Shown here piece after piece: positions 20,390 to 32,439 of a DNA stretch of 64,000 nt; the stretch's first letter is position 1; the number at the start of each line of letters is the position of its first letter. This DNA comes from Gnetum montanum (Eukaryota > Streptophyta > Gnetopsida > Gnetales > Gnetaceae), in NCBI GenBank assembly GCA_015680685.1, contig MNCI01027256.1:209173-273172 (forward strand), given 5' to 3'. Position numbers and translations under genes: made by a program. The notes under the pieces were generated by a model. It saw only the letters and a list, made by a program, of their open reading frames with translations, was not told where the DNA came from and ran no database searches.

Positions 20390-21190
20390 TTGGAAATCCT
20401 TGACAAGTTTAAGCAAGATCCCCTTGAGTTAAAATCATTGCCCACTAGTATGGAGTATACATTTCTCAAAAATGGAAAACCAATAATTATTAATGCTAAG
20501 CTCACTCCTCAACAAAAAGAGAGACTGCTGAAAATGGTAAACAAATGGTTGAAAGCCTTTGCTTGGTCATATCCCGAATTAACTGGAATAGACCCTAGGA
20601 TATGCCAACATAGGATTTTTACTGAGCCCTCCATCGAGCCTCAATGACAACCATAGAGGTGACTGAACCCAAAGCTTAAGCAAGTGGTTAAAGAAGAAAT
20701 TAAAGAACTTATAAAAGCTAGGTTCATCTATCCCATTGCTGATAGTGAATGGGTTAGTCCATTAGTCATTGTGCCTAAAAAGGGAGGTAAATGGAGGGTG
20801 TGTATAGATTTCAGGCTACTAAACATGGCAACATTCAAAGACCACTTTACATTACCATTCATTGACCAAGTCTTAGACACCATTACAGGGCATCGCTACT
20901 ATAGTTTTCTAGATGGGTATAGTGGATACAACCAAATTCAAATAGCACCAGAAGACCAAGCCAAGACCACATTCACAAGTCCTTGGGGGACATTTTCATA
21001 CAAATAGATGCCCTTTGGCTTGTGCAATTCTCCTACAACGTTTCAACATTTGGTTCTATCTTTTAGTAGCAAATAGGAAATGGAGTGGAGGTCTTCATGG
21101 ATGATTTCTCCACCTATAGAGCGGACTTTGATCAAGCATTGGATCGATTAGAGCAAGTACTAAAACAATGAGTAGAAACTAACTTAAGGC
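20390..21190 (+). pseudogene. RT: Reverse transcriptase of element 2
   Basis: The upstream linker (WLKAFAWSYPELTGIDPRIC) leads into RT. Motifs in order: SEWVSPLVIVPKKGGKWRVC (about 20745), FRLLNMATFKDHFTLPF, FLDGYSGYNQI (about 20910), and the catalytic box FMDD at 21094-21105 followed by FSTY, as in Athila and related elements. A stop at 21007 and a frameshift before 21214 break the protein. The thumb/connection (GHKISKIGIEVDPEKIKVI, SFLGHTSYYRRSIENFSKVA) continues in the next frame to about 21519. Confidence 0.9.
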
Positions 21191-21213
21191 TCAATTAGCA
21201 AAAAATCCATTTA

Positions 21214-21900
21214 ATGGTTCAAGAAGGCGTAGTATTAGGGCATAAGATTTCAAAAATAGGGATAGAGGTAGACCCTGAAAAGATCAAAGTCATCCAAGGA
21301 ATCACACGCCAACCTAAAATTGTAAAAAACATTCGATCATTCCTTGGACACACTAGCTATTATAGAAGATCCATAGAGAACTTTTCAAAGGTTGCAAAAC
21401 CATTGGTGGAACTAACAAAAAAGGATGTACCTTTTGAATGGACTAGAGAATGTGAAATAGCTTTCCAAACCTTAAACCAGAAGCTTGTAGAAACACCTAT
21501 TCTACAAGCTCCTGACTAGTCCAGACCATTCCACATAATGACTGATGCATCCAACTATGTTTTAGGAGCCATACTTACACAGTTATATGACTAGAAACGA
21601 CCTTATTACATCCACTGTGCAAGTAGGAGTATTACTGGTGCGCAACTTAACTACACCACAATGGAGAAAGAGCTAATGGCTATGGTGTTTGCACTAGATA
21701 AGTTTAGGCATTATGTATTGGGCTATAAGATATTTGTACACATAGACCATAGTGTAATTCAGTTCCTACTAAATAAACCAATGGTGAGCCCTCACATCAT
21801 ACAATAGCTTGTAATCTTACAAGAGTTCGATCTTATGATGATAGATTGTAAAGGCACCAAGAACGTTGTTGCTGATCATTTATCTTAGTTAATATGGGAC
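21214..21900 (+). pseudogene. RH: RT connection and RNase H of element 2
   Basis: The connection region ends at FEWTRECEIAFQTLNQKL. RNase H then shows acidic positions in TDASNYVLGAIL, MEKELMAMVFALDKF and VHIDHSVIQFLL, followed by the tail with IDCKGTKNVVADHLS. This matches the RNase H of Ty3/gypsy elements, which removes the RNA template and makes the PPT primer. Several stops (TAG at former Gln or Trp positions) interrupt it. Confidence 0.87.
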
Positions 21901-22079
21901 AACAAAGAGGATGAATATTTTCTTTCTGATCACTTTCTTAATGAATTCCTCTTTGTAGGTGTAATACATAATCAATTAACCATAGAAACAAACTAGTATA
22001 GTAGTATTCTTACCTATCTCCTTACGCAACAAACACCACAAGAGTTAGACATTAAAAAGAAACAGTAGTTTCTACACTG

Positions 22080-23215
22080 AGCCAAGTATTTCATGGAAAT
22101 TAATGGGCACCTTTATAAGGTATGTCTTGATGGCTTGGTTTGATGGGGTGTTCCCAATGTAGATCAATTACAGGTTCTCCAAGACACTCATGAGGGTCCT
22201 TGTGGAGGCCTTTACACAGGGATATGAACAACCATTAAAATCTTACTTACAGGATATTATTGGCCTACATTGTTCTAGGATGCTCATCTTTTTGTCCGAT
22301 CTTGTGAGCATTGCCAATGTGATGGGGGAATGACTGCTAGGATGGAGGATCCACAACAATGGATTCAACCTTTAGAACCCTTCGACATATGGGGAATTGA
22401 TGTTATGGAACCTATTATACCAATGTCCAATGGAAAAGCCTACATTGTTATTGCTATTAACTATTTTATGAAGTGGGTAGAAGCAACCTCCATTATGGAT
22501 TACACATCATCTACTGCTGCATGATTTTTTCAACAACAAATCGTAAATAGGTTTGGCATGTCGTGTGCATCTATTTCTAACAATCGTACATATTTTACAA
22601 GTGTGACTTTTTGAAAATTGATGCAACGCTTAGGAGTGGAACATAAAATGACTACACCATACCACCCTCAAGCGAATGGTCAAGCCAAAGTCACCAATAG
22701 AGAGATTACAAAAATATTAACACGAACCATTAGCAAGTATAGGCAAGATTGGAGCACCAAACTGAACGATGCTCTTTGGGCATATTGCTCCATGTGGAAA
22801 CTTCCTATAGGCTACTCTCCCTACAAGTTAGTGTACGGTAAACTTCCAATACTTCCTATTCAAGCAAATCTTAATACACTATCCACGGCATGTGACCTCA
22901 ACCTTGATCTCAATCTAGCACAAAAAGAATGGTTGATCAACGTTAACCTGCTAGATGAGAATCGATTAGTTGCCTTGTCATCTAATGAATTGCACAAGGC
23001 CTTTAATAAATGATGTCATGACTTGAAAATTAGAAAAGTTAACTACCAACCGAAAGATAAGGTTCTCTATTGGAACCCCACACACGTGCCACAATGCACT
23101 AAATTTCAAACACTATGGAAAGGACCTTATCTTATTCATGCAACTTTTCCTTCAGGAGCAATGACGATTTACAAACCTGAGAGCTTGAATAAGAAATTTC
23201 TGGTCAACTTCTAAC
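22080..23215 (+). pseudogene. IN: Integrase of element 2, catalytic residues lost
   Basis: The N-terminal zinc finger is recognisable (THEGPCGG, CEHCQCDGG), but its second His is replaced. Core: FDIWGID (first Asp) is kept. The usual SDNGTHF reads SNNRTYF, so the second Asp is Asn. The usual NGQ-E reads NGQAKVTNRE, so the Glu is Lys. The C-terminal part carries the GPY module (LWKGPYLI, GPY at 23122-23130), typical of Ty3/gypsy integrases, and ends near SLNKKFLVNF. No chromodomain is seen, in keeping with Athila rather than chromoviruses. Dead by sequence. Confidence 0.9.
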
Positions 23216-25283
23216 AAACCAAACCTTTCTATGAGCCTAGAACAACCTGTACCAATACTACCTCTATTGGTGAACAACCCTACTCATTATTTCGAATCTC
23301 CTCCCTCCAACTCAGTCAGGGGGAAGAGGACCATCAATGCTAATCATTCTTAGCCCTCTATTCCTTTTGTATTTATTTTTTACATATTTTTTCTACACAT
23401 TTTTTCATATTTACTTATTTTTTTTACACCATCATTACCATTTTTACTATTTCTTTGTTTGTTTGATTTACTTCTATTCGTCGTGCAATACACACTCATG
23501 ATGGTGGATTGTACTATAATGGTGTTGATTGTTAATGTTTGGGATTTTACCTTTGATTTTCAATGTTGATACTAAGATATGGTTTCTTTTGATAAAATAG
23601 GTAATGAGGCCACATTGTCCACTCATCCATTCAACTCTATGGTCTCCCTTGGCTTTGGAACTATATTATCCCTTTTTTCTATGAAAAATTTATTAATAAA
23701 CTTGTGGCTTAGTACTTTTCGAACCAAGGAATGATTCAAATGGATTGAAAAGGATGTGACTTCAAGGGGATTCGATGCATTTGTGCTGACTATTCTCTTG
23801 GGTACTTGGATGCTTTTCATGAGTCTTCTACTCACCGATGACCAAACATCAGTAAGTCGAATGAATCAAATAGTTTTTTGCATGGTGTAATTCTCACATA
23901 AAAAAACTAGTAGGAATTCAAAGCACACCCCTTAGACATAATAAAGAAACATGGGCTGCAAACATTGGTTATGGCACTAGAAAGACATGTTACCCATGCT
24001 TGAAGGTTCCCTCTAACTAAGGCCCTTTCTCACTTCCTGCTTCCCTATCTTTCTCTCCTTGGAATGGTGGTGACTCGATGGACATATTTTTGTTGCTTCA
24101 AGAGGATGGGTTGGTCAAATGTATCGATGCAAGGTCACTAGATGTGGTTGGTTTGAGTCCAGATTTGGGATGAATTATATTCAGTTACCTTAACCACATA
24201 ATACACAAGGGATTTTACACAATCTTGCTCTTGGGATTCCATTCCATTTTATCCTCTCCTTCCATATTTCTTCTCATATTCCACCTCATTGCCAATTTTT
24301 ATGATTAGTCTATATCTTGGTTGACACATTGTTATTCTTTGGTAAACTCTTGTGGGTAAGTTCTTAACCATTGTTTCCATATGTCATTTCGAGAGCCTAT
24401 GGACTCTTTGGTTTGCGGATCTATCAGGGCATAAAAGGCATGAGCCTACTTTGGGGAGGACCCACTGGCATTCCTTTTTGGTGCAATTGTTAAGACCTTT
24501 CCCTTAAACATTCTTTGTAATCAACCATTTCTCATTTCATTCCCATCCATGACATCCATTTTATTGGCTTCACCGTTGTTATTTCTCTCATCTTTCATTG
24601 TTCCTTTAGTTTTCCACCCTATCACTACTGGAGTTTCACTCTTGGTCATGGGGGCCCTATCACAAATTTTNTCCTATCGCTACTGGAGTTTCACTCTTGG
24701 TCATGGGGGCCCTATCACAAATTTTTCCATTTAATTACCAATCTCACCCCTACAACTTGGGTAGTTATTAGTTAAAAAACTCTAACCCAGTATCTGTTAT
24801 ACCCACAACCCAGCCAATGTGCTTATATCGAGGCAAGGTATCAACTGCATTATGGCTTATCTATCCTTACAAATTCATGACTATGTTGTGTGTGCAGATA
24901 ATGATTACATGAACAATGGACTGGGATAGGAGGAAGCACTTGGGATGGACTAGAGTAGGAGTAGTTATGCAAGGAACACACTTCATCACGTGGCCATGGA
25001 GGAACAATGGTGTGCATATTTTTGACATCGGCAGCAACGTGCCTCATTTTCTTTTCTCCCTCTCTCTCTTTCTCTTCAAGCTGTCAGCTAAGGGAAAAAA
25101 TGTCATTTATGTATGGTGTTCACCACCATGGTTATGAACACCAATGCTATAATATGTTTGTCAATCCATTCACCGGGCACTTTGAGTCTGTGACCCCATG
25201 TCATCGCCAGTTATCATTTAGTCAATAATTCCATACCTTCCCAATATTTTATAAGGAACTTGAGGATGAGTTTTCAATCAATC
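23216..25283 (+). other. 3' non-coding region of element 2 with conserved blocks
   Basis: About 2 kb, T-rich at first (23340-23480). It holds two blocks also found in elements A, B and C: GACATGTTACCCATGCTTGA at about 23984-24004, and GAGCCTACTTTGGGGAGGAC near 24445. A single N at 24671 sits between two near-identical ~54-base copies, an unmerged contig overlap. No coding signal for a third ORF. Confidence 0.7.
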
Positions 25284-25292
25284 ATGGGGGTA
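25284..25292 (+). promoter_or_regulatory. Polypurine tract of element 2
   Basis: ATGGGGGTA directly before the LTR start TGATGA. The same string precedes the 3' LTRs of A and C on the minus strand, which supports its role as plus-strand primer. Confidence 0.75.
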
Positions 25293-26126
25293 TGATGAAT
25301 TACGATATCGAGGCCACGATATCGCATCCATGATATTGGGTTCACGATATCAGAGCTTACCAAGCGATATCGGGCATTCAATGTTGGGACCTACCTCATC
25401 GCCTATAAATAAGAGGCGAGCACACTTGGTTTACATAGTTTGTCTTAGTCCCTTACTTGAACTCTTGCCTTTTTCCCTTCTCAGAGTTAGAATTATTTCT
25501 AAGTGCCTATAGTAGGAGTCATAAAGTGAACAAATCTTTATTCAAGCAATGTATACCTGAGCACACCTTGTGGCCGGAAATAAAGACTAACTTTGTGATA
25601 AACCTTGTAGCATTCAGAATAGCTTATTTATTGTTATTTACAGTTATTTAATGCTTTCCTTGGTTAATTAATGTTCTCTCTCTCTCACCCTCTTAACTCT
25701 CCCAAGTAAGCACACTCAATACGACCACTTTGAGCATGTGTGGAACACTTGGTAAGCTAGTAACAATTAGCGTTTGGTAATCCTAGTAATGTTACACTGG
25801 TTTAGGATGTGTACAGCAAGTGGGAACAGATGCTGGTGTTAGGACTAGTTAGAGCATAGTCGATTAGTTAAATTAAATTAGTTACTTAATTAGTTCACTT
25901 CTCCCTTTTTTAGCACCAGGACATAAAACATAAAAACATATAAAAATCATATACCTCAAGTTTACTTAACCATACAATCGTGCTATACAAGGAAGCTTGT
26001 GAAGGCAATGATTGAATAACCCGTCCAAGTTCTGTAGTAGTGCATAAGCACTTAGTCATTGGAATTAGACCAGATCATGCTTTTCCACTTGTATTCGTAT
26101 GGTTGAGCATAGGGATACCTTGCTGC
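25293..26126 (+). repeat. 3' LTR of element 2
   Basis: 834 bases. U3 has five GATATC or near-GATATC units before the TATA box CTATAAATA at 25403-25411. R carries TCTTTATT and GAAATAAAGAC (near 25580). The end reads GGGATACCTTGCTGCT and then departs from the expected CATCA, so the last bases are mutated or lost. Confidence 0.88.
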
Positions 26127-27927
26127 TACTTAGAAAGCTTTTTAAAAACTCTACCTACAAAATATCATGATAATAAGATCTCAATTAATAACTGAGATTG
26201 GGATCAAAAGAATACCTCCAAATTTAAGTGTTCATCTTCTACAATATGAAATAGAATGATGATTGCACGTTGATCTTTTAATATTGTAGCCTAAAATTGA
26301 TATGATATAGTGTTGATGATTTGTAAATGTGTTTGGAATAATTTGAGGATGAATTATCTATAGATAAATGTGGAATAAATATAGAATCAATGTGGAAAGG
26401 AATTTGAAATATTGTAGAAATATTGTGGAATGAAATTGTAAAGATTAAATGTAAAAATTATGGAAATAGACCATGGAAATTACGAAAAGATGTCTTGAAA
26501 ATTTGAATTCCTTGAAAATGGCCAAGCTGTTACATCATGCAACATAACAAGGAAAAACATTGATTAAGTAGCCCAACCTAAACGTTTGCTTTTGATAAAT
26601 CATTTCAAAAATTTAAATGCATGTGAGGATGAGAGAATAAATTAAGTACTTTTCACATATATGTTAACTTATAAGTTTCATTAGATAGATTGGAAGTTTA
26701 TAGAAGACCAAGGTGATTTGTAAGATTATTAGATGGAAGACTTTAGTCTGTTTTCCAAAGATAATTGTCATAGAAGAATCAACTTCATTCTTTTGCAAAG
26801 TGCAATTAGCATTAGAAAGGAAGGTATCAAATCCAATGCTTCACTTTGAAAAATCTCAAAGTATAAATTAACTAAAATTTGTTCATAATAAGCATTTTCA
26901 GGTCTGAACAAATGTTATGATATTTAAAGTCATACTTACAGCAAGTGGTTTGAAACCACTACTTCGAAAAATACTCCTTTTTAATTTTTTCTTTTGTGTA
27001 GATCTGAAGACAACTAGACCCATTAGTGTTACCATCTTGTGTTTTAGAGATACCACTTTGATTATGAAATGATTGAACAACTAGGATACCTAAGGGTTGG
27101 AACTCCATTGAAGACCAAAGGCCCACCCCTATTATCAAATCTATCTAAGTATCCATTCATTCCAATAAAGATGTTAGCTATAGATAATCATAATATCTAA
27201 TAAATTTAGAAGAAAAGATAACAACAATATTAACTAGAGTTTTCTTCTTTTACCTCCATTCTAAGACTTCAAAAGATCTTATGTTGTGTTTAGTATTGCA
27301 AATATTTAATTATTTTTGTTACATTTCAGTTCACACATCATTTTGAAAACAACCTTGTTAACAACCTAAATAAAACAAAACAAACAAATAAAAAATAATG
27401 AACAAGTAATTGCAAAGAAACAAAAAGGAGAATGCAACACCAATGCATTAGCATAAGTTAAGTAAAGATTTTAGCAACAATATTGATCTAAATTTCAAGA
27501 ATTTGTTAGCTAAAGAAGATGATCAACCCTCAATCTCAAGTGAAGTTCTTCCAAATTGAGACTTAATTTAAAAAATAACAAGCTAAATATCCTCAAACCA
27601 CTAGTGAAGCTCTCTCAACCAGAGATTTAAGTTGAAAAATAACAAGCTCTTCAACTCAAGAATTAATTTGAGAAATATTGCATAACATCTCTTAAAAATG
27701 CAACTCTTTAGAAAGGGGATTTATGTGAGCTATAGCTAAGGTACCAAAACCTACTATTGGCATCCTTGATGCTACTAGATGCCATCTTCGAGATATGTTC
27801 TAAGTGTAGATATCACAATCAAATATTCCATCAAGAAAGGAGATGTAACTCCTTAGAAAAAAGAGAAGCATCTTTGAGAAGAGTTTCTTCCCAATATCTT
27901 TCGAATACTTCCAATTAGAAAAAAAAT
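26127..27927. other. Intergenic DNA between element 2 and element A
   Basis: About 1.8 kb, AT-rich. No protein, RNA or repeat that I can name. The left flank of element A is AAAAT at 27923-27927. Confidence 0.5.
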
Positions 27928-28915
27928 TGATGAGTAGCTAGGTACCCATACACCCAACCATACGAATCACTAAGGCATTCACATGCAATCTAGTCAAATT
28001 CTATGGATTCCTAGTATTCTTGTACACTAGGTTCAATCTAGAAGGTGAATCTAATCATGGAATGATCATTTTCTTCCCAACTACACTTGTGAGGCTTAAT
28101 AGCATGGTTAAGTGTAACTGAGGCACATGATTTTTATTATTTTATATTNTATGGTTAAGTGTAACTGAGGCACATGATTTTTATTATTTTATATTTTGTT
28201 TGTCTAAGGTTGGTAATATATTGAGAATAAATTGATTAACTAGTTCAACTAATTTTATTTCTAATTAATAACTAACTATCCTAACATAAGCATTTAGTCC
28301 CACTTTTCATACACATNGTTTTATTTCTAATTAATAACTAACTATCCTAACATAAGCATTTAGTCCCACTTTTCATACACATCCTGAACACGTACAATAC
28401 TGCTCGGTGACCAAGTGTTAAGCGCTACTGGGATTACCAAGTGTTATATGTCTCTTGAAGTGGTTGTACTTATGTATGCTAGTTTATTTAGCTTAATTAA
28501 TTACTTAAAGCCTTAATCATCTTATCTTAATTAATTAAAATAATAAATGCATAAGTAAATCATTAAGCTAGTCCAAGTGCTACAAGGTTTATCAAAAAGC
28601 TTGTCTTTATTGTCATATACACTGTGGTGCTCAGGTACAATAGTGCTTGAATAAAGATTCATACACTCCTTGACTCCTACTACAAGCATTTAAGAAATTA
28701 TTCTATCTCTTATGGAAACAAACTACAAGAGTTTTCCTAGCAGCTAAGATCTTAACTCTCCATTAACATGGATGTGGTATCATATTTATAGACCTACTAG
28801 GATGCCATGTTAATAGATACACATTAACATGGAAAACCCTATGTCAATGGGATCCTATCAACGGGGTTTTGTGGACGGCATCTTGTTGATGCAACCAACC
28901 AAAGACTCTTCATCA
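27928..28915 (-). repeat. 3' LTR of element A
   Basis: Spans TGATGAG (27928) to TTCATCA (28915). Its 988-base length is inflated by two unmerged overlaps around single Ns at 28149 and 28317, each flanked by a near-exact duplicate (about 45 and 67 bases). The minus-strand TATA-like TATAAATATGA is near 28775-28785. AATAAAGA and TCTTTATT form the conserved R pair. Confidence 0.87.
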
Positions 28916-28924
28916 TACCCCCAT
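28916..28924 (-). promoter_or_regulatory. Polypurine tract of element A
   Basis: The plus strand TACCCCCAT reads ATGGGGGTA on the minus strand, immediately upstream of the 3' LTR. Identical to the tracts in elements 2 and C. Confidence 0.75.
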
Positions 28925-29049
28925 GACTAAATGAAAACTTGTCGTTGAGTTCCTTACAAAATTGGGAAGGTATGGGATTATTAACTAACACATGACACAA
29001 AAAAACTAACACAACCAAACAAAACTAAGTTCCTAGGTGTATGAATTGA

Positions 29050-32000
29050 CAATGATGATAAAATTGTGGTGTTCATGACACAAAATTAAACACTAGAACA
29101 TGATTTAAAAAATTGGATAACACATCCTCTAATGGCTTGAAGATGGTTGAAAAGATTAGATGGTCCCAGGTGATCAAGGTTCCTAAGGTTCTAAAGAACC
29201 TTCTCCTACTTCAAGTACATGTGGAGGCTTAGGTGGCTATGGTTGTCCTGCTATAGTTTCCACTTTTGGTGGAAGATGAAAGGCATTCAACAATGCCTTC
29301 GTCTTCTACTCTTTGCTTTGGGGATCATTCACTATCCATGTAACATTACCAATGTGGGCTAGAATGGGGACATCCCAAAAATAGGACATTATTGGAAAAA
29401 ACTCCTTAACATTGACATACTAAGTAGTGAATTGCTTGTGTTCAACATTGAATGCTCTAAGTACATTTGATAACTCTTGGTGGTCATTCATCCTCTTGGC
29501 TAGGTTCTTGGCAATTGATCTTTGATTAGTGAACTATACCTTAAGAACCTCAAGTTCTGCGTTTGCCACTGCAAGCTTCTGTTTGGTGTCCTTGTGATGC
29601 TTGAACTCTACCTCGTCCAACAAGTATGAGATGGCAACTTGTTTCTCCAATTTAGCCCTCAGCCATCCAATAGTCAGCATAGTTAGATTTGTATATCAAA
29701 TATTGGTGAGCTTCATGTATTATATCATTTCCTCAATTTGCAACTCCTTCATGTGGATCTATCCCATCAATGATAAGCTTTCATATCTCTCATCCTTGCT
29801 AGAGTTACTGGAGGATCATATTTACTTTTTCCTTTACCAACTAGATGTGCTTTTTGTTAACTTCTTTTTGTAGACTAACTTGATCTCTATAGTGGTTTTT
29901 GACTCTCTCAAATTTGAGAGCCTTTGATTTCCAGGAAGCTACTTCAATTGTAGTCTTTTGGTGAAGAGCACAAACCTTCTTCATGGAGAGGTTTCTATTT
30001 TCTACTACCAGTCTCCTTAGCTGAGTTTTCACTTTGGCTAACTTCTTCTACTGTTAATGGATGAAATCTATCATCTACTATTTTTGCACATCAACATTTG
30101 ATAGGTGATGATTCTCTACAGTCAATTGTACATTCTCTTGATGGGTTTGATCCAAGGCCTTTTGAATTTTATGCTGAGTGACCTGTACCAAGGATCAATA
30201 GAACACTGCCATCTTCATTGCACCCTCAACCCATTTCAATCTTATGTGAAGCTATTCAAGAGCTTCATCCTTTACCAGTGCTAGGTTGAGGAATGTAGGG
30301 TTAGCAATATGGGCTCTTAGTTTAGCAACCTCCACAACCAAGCATTCATTTAGCTCTTAGGTTGTTTTGAGTTGCCCCTCCAAAATGATGTTCTTTTGCC
30401 TTACTTCCAACATCTTTGACTAGGTTGTAGTTATGTTGTCTAGAAGGTTGAAGACATCTAGAATCGGTTGCCTAGTTCCCACTATTTGGTCTAGTAATTG
30501 TTCATGGTGTGCTACACTCAACTTGCTACTTACTATCCTTGCAGATGTTTGCACATATTTAAGTGTGGATATGTCTAGTATAGATGTCATAGGTGCATTT
30601 AGAGTTTTGGCAATTCTATCAGTAATCACTTCCATTGCTATCTCTTGCTCCTGGTGTTGCATCACCAAAATTGCATCCCCTCATCCTCCTCCAAGTGCAC
30701 TGAAAAAGTAGCAGCATTCCTAGAGATTTCTAGGAGTTTTTTTTATTGTGAGAGAGATACTATTACCTCTTGAGCTCTAGGATTCAATCTTATAGGCAAA
30801 GACATTCTTTGGGCCAAAAAGATTGGTCCACCTTCCTCCATTTGGCTAATCATTCTAGCCACTTCACTCAGGTAACTCATCGTTGGCCAATATAAAAATG
30901 GATTGTCATCACTTGTTCTTGCTTGTCACTCTTTCTCACTCAAAAGTCATTCTTAGAATTCATGCAACTATTGAGAAGTTACAGTGATATCTGACATTGT
31001 TTGTTGAGTGGGTGGTGAGGGTGACACTTGCTACTCCTCTTCTTGGATGACTTTTGAGGGACTTTTTCCTTCATCATATCTATCTAGTTAGTGGATGGAG
31101 AATGTTGGACATCATCATTTGTATAGCAGGTTATCCCTCCCCTCTAGCATAGTTTTCTAATGAGGCATGGAAAGGGGAGTGCCTTCCTTCCACATTCATT
31201 CTCTTTAAAGCAGTTTTCTATCTCAAGATAGATTAGTTCTGGAAGGTTGATAAGGAATCTACCACCTAGAGTGACACATGCATGGGTGGAAAAAGTAGTA
31301 ATCTTGCTTGGCCTCATTGTTGGATTGAGGTAATAGGATGTAATATTGTAGTAGATTATCTCTGTCTGTGTGAGCACATCATACTCCTTACAGTCGACAC
31401 CATAACATCGTTGCAACCATTCTTTCTTGATGTTAGGGTCTAGTTGTATTGGAATCTTAGTGAGATTCGTCTTAGTTTCCAACAACACAAGTGCCTCTAA
31501 AATGGTCTACACTGAGTAGGACAGTGAAATGTCCTTAATCTTGATTATTGAACTAGAATTCCTATTATTCTAGAATAAGAACATCTCTCCCATGTACCAC
31601 TCTTCATTGGAAGTGATGATGGACCACATGGAAGAGGTCTTTAGTTGATCTTATACTTCTTGAGGTGGTTGCTCTAAGAAAGAGCCAAAATTCAACTCTT
31701 GGAGTACCATTTTTTGAAGCTCCTTTGATTTGATCTACTTAAGGCAAGATTCTATTAAGCTCACCTCAAGGCTTCCTTGTGGAGCTAGTGCCTCGTCTCA
31801 GTGAGATTGCTCTATCACTGCTTCTTGTTCTGGAATTAGATGAACATATTCCACTTTAGGCTCCTCCCTAAGAGGTCTTGTAGCATGGGTTGCTACTTGT
31901 CCTTCTTAGGCCTATTATTTGCCCCTTCTTATTCATGGTCATTTTTCCTATGGTTGTGATGATGCTCCTTCTTATGTGTGCTTCCCCATTGGTTCCATCT

Positions 32001-32090
32001 GTGGTCACAACACATCCAAGGCTTAGTATATATAATGTGTAACTTATAATGTTTTGATATCTCATCTCGTTAATTAGTTACACTTAGGCT
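29050..32090 (-). pseudogene. Third ORF of element A (putative plant transposon protein-like domain plus coiled coil)
   Basis: Unlike gag or pol. The best-preserved part (31488-31144) includes EWLQRCYGVDCKEYDVLT, PSKITTFSTHACVTLGGRF and KALPFPCLIRKLC. Just upstream in the same frame lies LNFGSFLE, MWSIITSNEEWYMGEMFLF and ISLSYSV, interrupted by stops. The same order is found in element B (53200-52620). The pattern of a PT-VT-ERA-LLYA-like segment followed by FPSLIT-LC resembles the plant-specific putative plant transposon protein domain (Pfam PF20167 from memory). The remainder (about 30670-29840) is Lys/Glu/Gln/Leu-rich and looks like coiled coil (LRRLVVENRNLSMKKVCALH). No signal peptide or transmembrane helix, so it does not resemble an envelope protein. 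Function unknown. Frameshifts separate the halves. Confidence 0.65.
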
Positions 32091-32439
32091 AAGGTTGGAC
32101 CATGATAGATTGGTTTTTTAATTATTATTTTATTAATTTTTAAGTTCAAAGCATTACCAAAGCTAGTTGGAAGAGTTTAACTTTCATAATTTGATGTTTT
32201 CATGTTGGTTTCTTTGTTAAACCTTTGAGGGAGTTAGAACATTTGGAAAACTTTTCTGTCAAAAAATTCAAGTTTGTGGCTCCCACAATTAAGAGCTTAC
32301 CTTCAATAGCTATAGGGTCACAAAATGGAATGATTTGGACAAATGATTAGGAAGATATGGCTTCTAGAAGGTTCTAGGCACTTAAAACTATAAAAACTCA
32401 TTTGGTGTTTGAAATGAAATGTGAAAAATCCAAAGTGTG

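Larger units (their letters stand above)
16587..26126 (+). mobile_element. Element 2: near full-length Athila-like retrotransposon
   Basis: Order: 5' LTR (3' part only), PBS, gag, protease, RT, RNase H, integrase, ~2 kb non-coding, PPT, 3' LTR. Gag to the middle of RT share one frame (frame of position 17087), with a local disturbance near 17530-17600. RNase H and integrase lie in another frame after a frameshift between 21007 and 21214. Unlike elements A and B, no third ORF is found between integrase and the 3' LTR, so it is either a shorter lineage or has lost it. The start is hidden by a gap and the last five bases of the 3' LTR are altered, so no target duplication can be read. Confidence 0.9.

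Noticed and set aside
24619-24725. True tandem repeat
   Set aside because: The copies flank a single N, which indicates an assembly overlap rather than a biological repeat.
26898-27080. Possible Copia primer-binding site and gag (TGGTATC on the minus strand followed by an open frame)
   Set aside because: Only seven bases match the initiator-Met PBS, there is no LTR next to it, and the protein has no Gag motif.
29601-29873. Plus-strand open frame of 90 codons
   Set aside because: Antisense shadow of the coiled-coil part of element A's third ORF.
29050-32090. Third ORF as an envelope-like gene
   Set aside because: No signal peptide, transmembrane helix or cysteine-rich ectodomain was seen; the domain pattern fits a plant transposon-associated protein better.
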